The translations under genes were made by a program, and so were the position numbers. Positions 1 to 6,387 of a stretch of 8,801 nt of DNA are shown here, piece after piece. Origin of the DNA: Shewanella sp. (lineage in GTDB: Bacteria; Pseudomonadota; Gammaproteobacteria; Enterobacterales; Shewanellaceae); the NCBI GenBank assembly GCA_004195335.1, contig SDWK01000771.1, positions 1 through 8,801 on the forward strand. The letters run 5' to 3'. The first letter of the stretch is position 1, and each line of letters begins with the position of its first letter. The notes beneath the pieces are model-generated. The model searched no databases, was not told where the DNA came from, and worked only from the letters and a program-made list of their open reading frames with translations.

Positions 1-338
1 CCTAGGATTAATTCGATAAGGTATAAGAAAAATCTAATGAACATTAAGTGACACAATATATTTAAATACAACACAATGGTTGCAAAAGTGTGAACCGAGC
101 GTAAGTTCAGGATGTCAAATGGGATCGGAGTAGCATTTATGCAGAATCACACGCCTCATGGATTATTATTTTGGCATAAATTCAAGCGTTGAAATTGGAG
201 GGTATTGGAGGACAAAGACAGAGATTAAAGGTTGAAAAACACCCACAGCCTCTCCTGAAACTAGGCAAGGCTGAGATAGGTGATGAGTCGGATCTCAACT
301 TTATATGAAGCTCCGACTCGCTAATCGCAGAGGAGAGG
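1..338. other. Non-coding left flank with no convincing gene
   Basis: I see no supportable gene here. The longest ATG-initiated stretch I checked is 26 codons at 112-192 on the plus strand. It has no properly spaced Shine-Dalgarno and no recognisable family. A short direct repeat ATTGGAGG occurs at 194-201 and 204-211. The right part (247-340) holds a nested inverted repeat, listed separately. No intrinsic terminator with a clear U-tract right after a stem was found for the minus-strand gene that ends at 339. Confidence 0.6.
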
Positions 339-340
339 CT
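247..340. repeat. Nested inverted repeat at the 3' end of the DUF2797 gene
   Basis: The outer arms AGCCTCTCCT (247-256) and AGGAGAGGCT (331-340) are perfect 10-bp reverse complements. Nested inside them, GAGTCGGA (285-292) and TCCGACTC (312-319) are perfect 8-bp reverse complements. The outer right arm overlaps the TAG stop (341-339) of the minus-strand gene, so the transcript of that gene could fold into a two-level structure right after translation ends. On the minus strand the outer stem is followed after seven bases by a run of five U. That is reminiscent of a terminator, but the 74-nt enclosed segment is atypical. It could equally be a small palindromic repeat element; a genome-wide copy count would decide. 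Confidence 0.5.
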
Positions 341-1178
341 AGCCGATGCTTATCTCGTATGAGGTGAACTTACGCAGGTTGATGACCCCTGTATCAAAGA
401 TAAGGTATTGTCCCTTTATTCCCTGTAAAACTCCGCTAACCACTGGGTTTTTGTCGAAATTATGTGAACTTATCTTGGTCGGGAATTCAGTGACAGGGAA
501 ATGTATCTCTTGGATTTCTTCATTGAGTTTAACGATGGCGTACTCACCAGAGGTCATACAGATCTCATGAATTTTATTCTCAATCTGTGGTAAAAGCTCA
601 GCAGCGTGCGCTTTAAGATCGATATTCTCCGCATTACCTTTGAGCATAGTGCGCCAATTGGTCTTATCTGCAATCATCTTGGCTAACTCAACTTCGACGA
701 GACCTGAAATTTGTCTGGTCGAAACTTTCAAGATAGGCAGGCCTTGAGTGGCCCCTTGATCTATCCAACGTGTTGGCAGTTGGGTGTGGCGAGTGATACC
801 CACCTTAAGGCCAGAAGTATTTGACAGGTAGACATAATGAGGCACGAAACAGTTATCTTCTCCCCACTGTGGCTCACGACAGGTACCTTGATCAAAGTGA
901 CAGGTTTCGGGCTTCATGATGCACATGTCACAGCTAGCTAACTTTCTCATGCAGACGAAACAATGACCTTGAGAGTAACTCTTCTTGGTTTTCTTACCGC
1001 AGTTACTGCAGCAGATCTTACCGGTATGAGTCAAGGTAACGGTGGTGCCGATAAGAGGGTTCATGGCTAACAGCTCATCACCTATGGGCAATTGGTACTG
1101 CACCAGCCCATCATTATCTAGCGTAGTGCGCATTTTTTTTATGGTACCTGAGACCGTACCTAACATTGAAGCTGACAT
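339..1178 (-). CDS. DUF2797 family protein, cysteine-rich
   Basis: A 279-residue protein from the preferred start, recognised as DUF2797-like; its biochemical role is not known to me. A cysteine-rich block at about residues 56-110 holds CCSNC (56-60), CFVC (73-76), CDMC (83-86) and further Cys at 93, 100 and 110. It looks like a multi-site zinc-binding module. It is followed by HYVYLSNTSGLKVGITR (114-130), which by eye resembles the start of GIY-YIG/T5orf172-type folds. No signal peptide is evident, so it is probably cytosolic. An in-frame start exists upstream at 1274. I chose the ATG at 1178 because it is preceded by AGGA with about 6 nt spacing, and because the upstream extension looks unlike the family. 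An ATG at 1166 is also possible. The start region contains a short imperfect repeat (MLGTV-MSAS-MLGTV). The gene lies downstream of, and in the same direction as, the ACT-domain gene, with 270 bp between them. Confidence 0.8.
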   Translation of the reverse strand: MSASMLGTVSGTIKKMRTTLDNDGLVQYQLPIGDELLAMNPLIGTTVTLTHTGKICCSNCGKKTKKSYSQGHCFVCMRKLASCDMCIMKPETCHFDQGTCREPQWGEDNCFVPHYVYLSNTSGLKVGITRHTQLPTRWIDQGATQGLPILKVSTRQISGLVEVELAKMIADKTNWRTMLKGNAENIDLKAHAAELLPQIENKIHEICMTSGEYAIVKLNEEIQEIHFPVTEFPTKISSHNFDKNPVVSGVLQGIKGQYLIFDTGVINLRKFTSYEISIG

Positions 1179-1398
1179 AACTGTTCCTAGCATAAATATG
1201 CTTATCAGAGATAGAGCATAGCGTTGAGCAAGACATTGAGCTGGCGTTAACCGCCAATCTTCTGGATTGGTCACAGTCTAACAGATTGTTTAAATGACCT
1301 CTGATAGATTTTTTCGATTGTTACCGGTTAAAAAAATAGAAATGGAAGTAAAGTTTGAGAGTGGAGTTTGAAAGAGTTATTTAGGTGAATGATATGGG

Positions 1399-1423
1399 AG
1401 AGAGTGAGTCAGGCTCACTCTCT
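1399..1423. terminator. Strong hairpin, possible terminator of the ACT-domain gene
   Basis: AGAGAGTGAG (1399-1408) and CTCACTCTCT (1414-1423) form a perfect 10-bp stem with a 5-nt loop. It begins about 27 bp downstream of the stop codon of the minus-strand ACT-domain gene. On the minus strand the stem is followed by CCCATATC, not a U-tract, so it is not a classical intrinsic terminator. It may act with Rho or as a 3'-end stabilising structure. Confidence 0.4.
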
Positions 1424-1449
1424 TTGAGCTGTTTTAAGTACTCAACCGT

Positions 1450-1950
1450 TTAAGTGCTGATTTTATCCAGAACGACATCATCACCTATTGTATAAAGCGC
1501 ATTAGAAAGGAGTTCCTCTTGTTCGAGGGTTTTTATTCCAAGATCGAAATTAGCTCTGAAGAGGGCTACACCCGTGTGACTCGCGCTTTCATAACGAGTG
1601 CTGAAATGTTCAATATTGATCCCCAAAGCGCTGATTTTATTGGATATATCATGTACCAACCCTGGTCTGTCATAGGCCACGAGCGAAAAGCTTAAGTGTT
1701 CAACCTGATGTGAATTTGTATTGGTTTTAGCATAGGTCATGCTTAAACCTTCGATGCACTCTAAGTTTTCGACCAGAATATCCCAGTTTGCAGCGGGGAC
1801 CTCTAAAAGAAGTATGGCCGCAAACATTCCGTCAATATGACGAAGTTCTGAATCGAGCCAATTACCACCATGACGGCTAACCGCGTGCGCGATTTGTTCG
1901 ACTAACCCTTTTCTATCTACGACCTGTAGGGTGACTAAGTATCGTAACAT
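1450..1950 (-). CDS. ACT-domain protein, glycine cleavage repressor (GcvR)-like
   Basis: A 166-residue cytosolic protein made of two ACT domains, roughly residues 3-75 and 86-163. Each begins with a beta strand followed by the typical DRxGLV turn: VDRKGLVEQIAHAV at 11-24 and YDRPGLVHDISNKI at 93-106. This is the build of GcvR. In E. coli GcvR binds the activator GcvA and blocks glycine-cleavage (gcv) gene activation when glycine is low. There is no DNA-binding domain, so any regulation would be through a partner protein. The start is supported by AAAGGAG about 10 nt upstream. It is transcribed divergently from the pst operon. A weak candidate promoter has its -35 overlapping the Pho box. The alternative is a GcvR paralogue of unknown partner, since Shewanella-type genomes encode several double-ACT proteins; the gene symbol is therefore withheld. 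Confidence 0.8.
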   Translation of the reverse strand: MLRYLVTLQVVDRKGLVEQIAHAVSRHGGNWLDSELRHIDGMFAAILLLEVPAANWDILVENLECIEGLSMTYAKTNTNSHQVEHLSFSLVAYDRPGLVHDISNKISALGINIEHFSTRYESASHTGVALFRANFDLGIKTLEQEELLSNALYTIGDDVVLDKIST

Positions 1951-1972
1951 GTTGATTTAGCTCCTTTGAATA

Positions 1973-2001
1973 AATATTCTCTCTGGATTGTAACCTTGTA
2001 A
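1973..2001 (-). promoter_or_regulatory. Candidate promoter of the ACT-domain gene
   Basis: Read on the minus strand, TTACAA (2001-1996) and AATATT (1978-1973) are separated by exactly 17 bp and lie about 22 bp upstream of the start codon. Both hexamers are imperfect. If it is real, its -35 coincides with the first half-site of the divergent Pho box, so PhoB binding would compete with RNA polymerase here. Confidence 0.3.
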
Positions 2002-2013
2002 CACTAGTGTCAT
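1996..2013 (+). promoter_or_regulatory. Pho box (PhoB-binding site) for the pst operon
   Basis: TTGTAACACTAGTGTCAT is two 7-bp half-sites (TTGTAAC and GTGTCAT) separated by 4 bp. This gives the 11-bp period of the E. coli Pho box consensus CTGTCATAWAWCTGTMAY, with about 12 of 18 positions agreeing. Two weaker half-sites follow in the same 11-bp register: ACGTCAT at 2018-2024 and TTTGACA at 2029-2035. A second, weaker PhoB dimer site is therefore possible. Placement before a pst operon makes PhoB control very likely. Confidence 0.8.
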
Positions 2014-2023
2014 CTTTACGTCA

Positions 2024-2029
2024 TATAAT
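2024..2029 (+). promoter_or_regulatory. -10 element of the PhoB-dependent pst promoter
   Basis: A perfect TATAAT starts 11 bp after the last base of the Pho box (10 bp between). That is the geometry expected for PhoB-activated sigma-70 promoters, where the Pho box replaces the -35. Transcription would start near 2036, leaving a leader of about 97 nt before pstC. Confidence 0.7.
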
Positions 2030-2052
2030 TTGACACATCGGAAATATGAAAG

Positions 2053-2088
2053 TGTTTCTAAGCTATTGTTAGCATAGCACTTGAAACA
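2053..2088 (+). other. Stem-loop in the pst leader RNA
   Basis: TGTTTC (2053-2058) pairs with GAAACA (2083-2088), and inside it GCTAT (2062-2066) pairs with ATAGC (2074-2078) around a 7-nt loop. An alternative pairing AAGTG/CACTT overlaps it. The element lies 45 nt before the pstC start and is not followed by a U-tract. Function is unknown; it may only affect mRNA stability. Confidence 0.3.
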
Positions 2089-2132
2089 ATCCCAGTGAAA
2101 ACGCTACTGGCTATTTAATAAACGAGGTTCTA

Positions 2133-4391
2133 ATGGTATCTCAGGTAATAAAACCTGATCCTAAGGCTAAAAACCTACTGATGGGTAAAGGCTCGAATAA
2201 ACGAGCGATTATGGATAAATTAACCCAAGTAGGGGTGACGATTGGAGGGACGATGGTATTTGTCGCCCTGCTATTGATCTTCTTTTATCTGTTATACGTT
2301 GTTAAACCTATCTTCGATGCTGCCGAGGTTGCTCCACTGGTCAGTGTCGATATTGCCAATGACACGAGTCCGGCATTGATGGTTGGCAGTGATGAACAAA
2401 ATGAGATCATCTACCGGGTGTCAGAGTCTGGTCAGGTCGATTTTTATAATGTTAAAAATAGTCAGTTAATCGAAACGCAAACGCTTTCTCTTCCTCAAGG
2501 TGTTGAGGTTGTTGGCAGTGCGACTTCGGTGGCCAGTGAGCAACGATTTGCTTTGGGCCTAAGTAATGGTCAGTTGTTACTCGCTGGTATCGATTTTGGC
2601 GTGACCTACCCAGATAACCAACGCGTGATCACTCCGAACTTAAGGTATCCAGCAGGAAGGGAGCCGTTCACAGTCGATGAGAAAGGCGCACCGCTCAATA
2701 ATCTGGTCTTTGGTTATAACAGTGACAAGATGAGCTTTGCCTATCAAGATCAGGATAATCTTTGGCATCTCACCCGCCAGGAAGGCGAAGAGAACATGAT
2801 GACCGAAGAGGTTGAATGGGTGGCGACAACGGGGTTGATCAATGATGCGCCGCAGGATGTCCAACAAAGATTAATGACCCCTGATCAGCGTCAGCTTCTA
2901 TTGAGAAGCGGTGATAAGCTGTTTATCTATAATATTCGTGATGCTGACGATATCTCTTTACAGCAAGTGCTTGAGTTAGAACTGGCTAAAGCCAAGGTCA
3001 CCGATGTGACTTTACTTGCCGGTGCGAGTTCTATCTTGGTTAGCTATGATTCGGGTCTGGTTGCGCAGTACTTTCAAGTCAATGGTGAGCGAGGACGCCA
3101 ATACCGGGAGATCCGTTCATTTGACACTTCTTCATCGGTTGCCAGCGTTGCCAGCGAGTTTTATCGTAAAAGCTTTGTGACAGTGAGTGACAAAGGTGAT
3201 TTATCCCTCCTGTATACCACCAGTCAACGCGAGTTATTTTCAGCGTCGTTTGATGTTAAACACCCCAAGAAAATAGGTTTCAGTCCAAGATCTAACGCAC
3301 TTGTGGTGGAGGCCGGATCTAAACTGCATCTATTTACCGTCGAAAACTCTCATCCTGAAGTTTCTTGGAGTGCGATGTGGAGTAAGGTTTGGTATGAAGA
3401 CTATCCGGAACCTAAGTTCATATGGCAGTCTACATCGGGTTCCGATGATTTTGAGGCAAAGTTAAGCCTGATGCCACTGGCTTTTGGTACGATGAAAGCT
3501 GCGTTCTATGCCATGCTCTTTGCGACACCTCTTGCGATTGCTGGTGCGATCTATACCGCCTATTTTATGTCGCCAAAGGTACGCTCGGTAGTGAAGCCAA
3601 CAATTGAGATAATGGAAGCCTTGCCTACCGTGATCTTGGGTTTCTTAGCGGGTCTATGGCTTGCCCCTTTGATTGAAGACCATTTGCCGGGCATTTTAGT
3701 ATTGCTCCTACTGTTACCTTTATCGATTCTGACGACGGCATTTACTTGGCATAACCTGCCAGGGAAATGGAAACAGCGTCTACCTGAAATATATCAAGAG
3801 TTGATGTTAATTCCGGTGATTATCTTCATCGGTTGGTTCTCTTTCGCTATCAGTCCCTCCATCGAAGTTGCCTTCTTCCATGGTGATTCGAGGATGTTCA
3901 TTACTAACGAGCTGGGGATCACATTCGATCAGCGTAATGCGTTAGTTGTTGGTATAGCGATGGGCTTCGCGGTTATTCCTACTATCTTCTCGATTGCCGA
4001 AGATGCCGTGTTCTCAGTGCCTCGTCACCTGTCAAATGGCAGTTTAGCCTTAGGTGCAACTAACTGGCAGACCTTGATCCGTGTGGTCTTGCTTACGGCG
4101 AGTCCGGGGATCTTCTCTGCGATAATGATGGGGTTGGGACGTGCCGTGGGAGAGACTATGATCGTGTTGATGGCAACGGGTAATACCGCCATCATGGAGT
4201 GGAGCGTATTCGAAGGAATGCGCACACTGGCCGCTAACATTGCCGTAGAAATGCCTGAGTCAGCAATTGGTAGTTCACATTACCGGGTACTTTTCCTTGC
4301 AGCTTTTGTTCTGTTTATTTTTACCTTCTTCTTCAACACCATAGCTGAAGTGGTTAGGCAGCGTTTGCGTGAACGTTATAGTTCACTCTAA
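2133..4391 (+). CDS. pstC: Phosphate ABC transporter permease PstC (long form)
   Basis: Inner-membrane permease half of the high-affinity phosphate importer, acting with PstA, PstB and a periplasmic PstS. At 752 residues it is more than twice the length of E. coli PstC (about 320). A first membrane helix lies at about 33-57. It is followed by a ~390-residue predicted periplasmic segment (58-445) rich in short beta strands with repeated LxxG/SxxGxL patterns (for example SESGQVDFYNV and VSDKGDLSLLY), suggestive of a beta-propeller-like fold. The permease domain proper is about 448-745 with several hydrophobic helices. The EAA-type loop that docks on PstB is at about 637-660 (SLALGATNWQTLIRVVLLTA). 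The ATG start has GAGG 5 nt upstream. It is the first gene of the operon and is directly preceded by a Pho box. There is a 272-bp gap before pstA, filled with duplicated pstA start sequence. Confidence 0.93.
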   Translation: MVSQVIKPDPKAKNLLMGKGSNKRAIMDKLTQVGVTIGGTMVFVALLLIFFYLLYVVKPIFDAAEVAPLVSVDIANDTSPALMVGSDEQNEIIYRVSESGQVDFYNVKNSQLIETQTLSLPQGVEVVGSATSVASEQRFALGLSNGQLLLAGIDFGVTYPDNQRVITPNLRYPAGREPFTVDEKGAPLNNLVFGYNSDKMSFAYQDQDNLWHLTRQEGEENMMTEEVEWVATTGLINDAPQDVQQRLMTPDQRQLLLRSGDKLFIYNIRDADDISLQQVLELELAKAKVTDVTLLAGASSILVSYDSGLVAQYFQVNGERGRQYREIRSFDTSSSVASVASEFYRKSFVTVSDKGDLSLLYTTSQRELFSASFDVKHPKKIGFSPRSNALVVEAGSKLHLFTVENSHPEVSWSAMWSKVWYEDYPEPKFIWQSTSGSDDFEAKLSLMPLAFGTMKAAFYAMLFATPLAIAGAIYTAYFMSPKVRSVVKPTIEIMEALPTVILGFLAGLWLAPLIEDHLPGILVLLLLLPLSILTTAFTWHNLPGKWKQRLPEIYQELMLIPVIIFIGWFSFAISPSIEVAFFHGDSRMFITNELGITFDQRNALVVGIAMGFAVIPTIFSIAEDAVFSVPRHLSNGSLALGATNWQTLIRVVLLTASPGIFSAIMMGLGRAVGETMIVLMATGNTAIMEWSVFEGMRTLAANIAVEMPESAIGSSHYRVLFLAAFVLFIFTFFFNTIAEVVRQRLRERYSSL

Positions 4392-4469
4392 TGATGAGTA
4401 TGGAAATGATGACTAGATATATGAACATAAATATGTGTGTATTCGATCAGGTGCTTTGGAGTATTCATC

Positions 4470-4574
4470 ATGGATAAGTGGTTTAAATCTGGATCACCTT
4501 GGGTTTGCAGAATGACTGACGGAGCGGTGGCTTTTGAGCCGGAGTGTGTGTTTGGGAGTATTCGTCATGGGTAA
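4470..4574 (+). CDS. Putative 34-residue decoy/leader ORF 1 before pstA
   Basis: ATG at 4470 is preceded by GGAG with about 8 nt spacing and opens a 34-codon frame starting MDKWFKSGSPW and ending SIRHG. Its first ~21 residues resemble the PstA N-terminus, with an insertion (VCR for IW). The remainder is unlike PstA. The TAA stop (4572-4574) overlaps the next ATG in ATGGGTAA, so a ribosome ending here could restart at ORF 2. It may be a translated leader peptide or just a dead duplication. No evidence of a function of its own is visible, and the peptide has no complete membrane segment. Confidence 0.3.
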   Translation: MDKWFKSGSPWVCRMTDGAVAFEPECVFGSIRHG

Positions 4575-4663
4575 GTGGTTTAAGTCTGGATCACCTTGGG
4601 TTTGCAGAATGACTGACGGAGCGGTGGCTTCTGAGCCGGAGTGTGTGTTTAGGAGTATTCGTC
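4470..4663 (+). repeat. Two tandem 97-bp copies of the pstA start region
   Basis: Units 4470-4566 and 4567-4663 differ at 4 of 97 positions. Each begins with ATGGRTAAGTGGTTTAA, which matches the true start of pstA at 4664. Similarity to the gene continues through CACCTTGG and ATGACTG to GCGGT, about 60 nt in. Each unit ends with a purine-rich ribosome-binding site and TATTCGTC just before the next ATG. The two units share an extra codon relative to the gene (Val-Cys-Arg against Ile-Trp) and a common 3' part not clearly found in the gene. This suggests an older duplication of the pstA 5' end that later amplified. Because 97 is not a multiple of three, copies do not fuse in frame. Confidence 0.93.
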
Positions 4664-4671
4664 ATGGGTAA
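4567..4671 (+). CDS. Putative 34-residue decoy/leader ORF 2 before pstA
   Basis: This is the second copy of the same small ORF, with ATG at 4567 preceded by GGGAG about 8 nt upstream. It begins MGKWFKSGSPW, identical to PstA for its first 11 residues, and ends SIRHG. The stop TAA (4669-4671) overlaps the true pstA ATG (4664) in the same ATGGGTAA arrangement, which permits termination-reinitiation coupling into pstA. It differs from ORF 1 at three residues (D/G, F/S, G/R). The intact reading frame in both copies is notable but may simply reflect recent duplication. Confidence 0.3.
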   Translation: MGKWFKSGSPWVCRMTDGAVASEPECVFRSIRHG

Positions 4672-6316
4672 GTGGTTTAAATCTGGCTCACCTTGGATAT
4701 GGATGACTGGTGGGGCGGTAAGCATTAGCTTAATAGCCGTACTTGGATTGTTGATGATGATTGCCTGGCGTGGACTCAGCTACTTTTGGCCAGCAGAGGT
4801 TTATCAGTGGGAGTTAAATGACCCGGAAGGTCAACAATACACCTTGATTGGTGAGATTTACGATAGAGAAGAGGTGCCAACCGAACGCCTTATCTCTGCG
4901 GGCCATGTGTTTAAGGAGACGCCTGGGGAAACCGTGATGCGTTATCTGGTGAAAACGGGTAACCGTGAGTTTGTTGGATTAGATTTTCGCTGGATATTAG
5001 CGACAGATATCATCTCGCGCACTAAGCCTGAAAATATTGCCGTGATTGAGAGAAGTAAAAATGGTGATTTCTATGGCTACCCGATTGCGGTGGTTGAAGA
5101 TGGAAAACGGCTCGTTCTCGATGATATCGAAGCCTCTTTTGAGGCTCATATTGAACGTGCCGTAGAGCTCAATGATCAAGCGGTAACACTGCAAAAGAGT
5201 GAAATCGGTTCGATAAATCATGAAATGGAACAGCTTCGTCTACAAGAGAGACGCTATGAGTTAGAGGGGCAACTCACCGAGGAACGCAAGGCGGAAATAG
5301 CTGTTAAGCAAGCGAGTCTACAAGCAGAATACTTGCAGCTAGAGAAGTCCTTCTTTGCCCTTCGCACAGAAGCGGCACGGGACTCTGTGATCATCAAAGA
5401 TATGCGCGGCGAAGAGGTAGTGCTAAAACTCGACACAATTTTAGATGTCACCTATTCCAACCGCATCAGCTTAATTGGAAAAGTAGGTCATTGGTTTGTC
5501 GGTATCGGGCGGTTTGTCAGTGATGACCCACGCGAAGCGAATACTGAAGGCGGTGTGTTTCCGGCTATCTTCGGTACGGTGTTTATGGTGATGTTGATGG
5601 CGGTTATTGTGACCCCCTTCGGCGTCATAGCGGCGATTTACTTGCATGAATATGCTAAGAAAGGGCCCGTGACTAAGATGATCCGTATTGCAGTGATTAA
5701 CTTAGCGGGTGTACCGTCGATTGTGTATGGTGTATTTGGTCTTGGCTTCTTCGTCTACATGTTTGGTGGCACGTTAGATCAACTTTTTTATCCAGAGGCG
5801 CTGCCCGCCCCGACTTTTGGCTCGCCAGGTGTACTCTGGTCTGCATTAACGTTGGCGATATTGACGCTGCCAGTCGTGATAGTCTCAACCGAGGAGGGGC
5901 TCAGCCGTATTCCCAGTGCTGTACGTCAAGGCAGTTTAGCGCTTGGGGCGACAAAAGCTGAGACACTTTGGCGAATTGTTATCCCTATGGCGAGTCCAGC
6001 CATTATGACGGGATTGATTTTAGCGGTGGCGCGCGCCGCTGGAGAGGTGGCTCCATTGATGTTGGTGGGCGTCGTCAAGTTAGCCCCGACCTTGCCAATT
6101 GATATGAATTTTCCATTTGTGCACCTGGAGCGTAAGTTTATGCACTTAGGTTTCCACATTTATGATGTGGGATTTCAAAGCCCTAACGTGGAAGCTGCGA
6201 GACCTTTAGTCTACGCCACTTCGTTCTTACTCGTCTCTGTCATCGTGTCATTAAACTTGACAGCTATCGGAGTTCGTAACCATCTACGCGAGAAGTATCG
6301 CTCGCTAGAGCATTAA
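4664..6316 (+). CDS. pstA: Phosphate ABC transporter permease PstA (long form)
   Basis: Second permease half of the Pst phosphate importer, 550 residues against about 300 for E. coli PstA. An N-terminal membrane helix lies at about 14-35. It is followed by a long predicted periplasmic segment (about 45-290) whose middle (about 160-240) is rich in Glu, Gln, Leu and Arg and looks like a coiled coil. The permease domain is about 298-545, with the PstB-docking EAA loop at about 424-447 (SLALGATKAETLWRIVIPMA), closely similar to that of PstC. I chose ATG 4664 over the in-frame GTG at 4643 because AGGAG lies 8 nt upstream and the MGKWFKSGSPW start is what the duplicated copies preserve. Two extra copies of this start region precede the gene and could tune its translation. 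A 71-bp gap with two hairpins separates it from pstB. Confidence 0.93.
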   Translation: MGKWFKSGSPWIWMTGGAVSISLIAVLGLLMMIAWRGLSYFWPAEVYQWELNDPEGQQYTLIGEIYDREEVPTERLISAGHVFKETPGETVMRYLVKTGNREFVGLDFRWILATDIISRTKPENIAVIERSKNGDFYGYPIAVVEDGKRLVLDDIEASFEAHIERAVELNDQAVTLQKSEIGSINHEMEQLRLQERRYELEGQLTEERKAEIAVKQASLQAEYLQLEKSFFALRTEAARDSVIIKDMRGEEVVLKLDTILDVTYSNRISLIGKVGHWFVGIGRFVSDDPREANTEGGVFPAIFGTVFMVMLMAVIVTPFGVIAAIYLHEYAKKGPVTKMIRIAVINLAGVPSIVYGVFGLGFFVYMFGGTLDQLFYPEALPAPTFGSPGVLWSALTLAILTLPVVIVSTEEGLSRIPSAVRQGSLALGATKAETLWRIVIPMASPAIMTGLILAVARAAGEVAPLMLVGVVKLAPTLPIDMNFPFVHLERKFMHLGFHIYDVGFQSPNVEAARPLVYATSFLLVSVIVSLNLTAIGVRNHLREKYRSLEH

Positions 6317-6328
6317 AAACCATATATC

Positions 6329-6341
6329 GCCACACTGTGGC
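6329..6341 (+). other. Small hairpin between pstA and pstB
   Basis: GCCAC (6329-6333) and GTGGC (6337-6341) form a 5-bp stem with a 3-nt loop, 12 nt after the pstA stop. It lies immediately before a stronger hairpin and is probably part of the same intercistronic structure. Confidence 0.35.
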
Positions 6342-6345
6342 ATAG

Positions 6346-6368
6346 ATAGAGCGGCCAAGCCGCTCTAT
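6346..6368 (+). other. Strong intercistronic hairpin between pstA and pstB
   Basis: ATAGAGCGGC (6346-6355) and GCCGCTCTAT (6359-6368) form a perfect 10-bp, G+C-rich stem with a CAA loop. Only two U follow, so full termination is unlikely. It more plausibly slows 3' exonuclease decay or partially attenuates, so that the permease and ATPase messages differ in level. The pstB ribosome-binding site (AGGA at 6378-6381) begins 10 nt after the stem. Confidence 0.6.
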
Positions 6369-6387
6369 TAAAGTGATAGGATATAAA

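Noticed and set aside
112..192. 26-codon plus-strand ORF, possibly a gene remnant
   Set aside because: AGG abuts the ATG without spacing, there is a stop just upstream, and no family is recognised.
247..340. Integron attC recombination site
   Set aside because: The paired arms lack the conserved RYYYAAC/GTTRRRY core sequences and there is no cassette arrangement.
346..570. 74-codon plus-strand ORF inside the DUF2797 gene
   Set aside because: Antisense shadow of a gene whose protein has recognisable motifs; no independent coding evidence.
1179..1274. Upstream ATG at 1274 extending the DUF2797 protein by 32 residues
   Set aside because: No ribosome-binding site seen before it, and the extension does not resemble the family; ATG 1178 has AGGA at good spacing.
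4643..4663. In-frame GTG start giving PstA seven extra residues
   Set aside because: AGGAG lies inside this stretch and is correctly spaced for ATG 4664; the duplicated copies also begin at the equivalent ATG.
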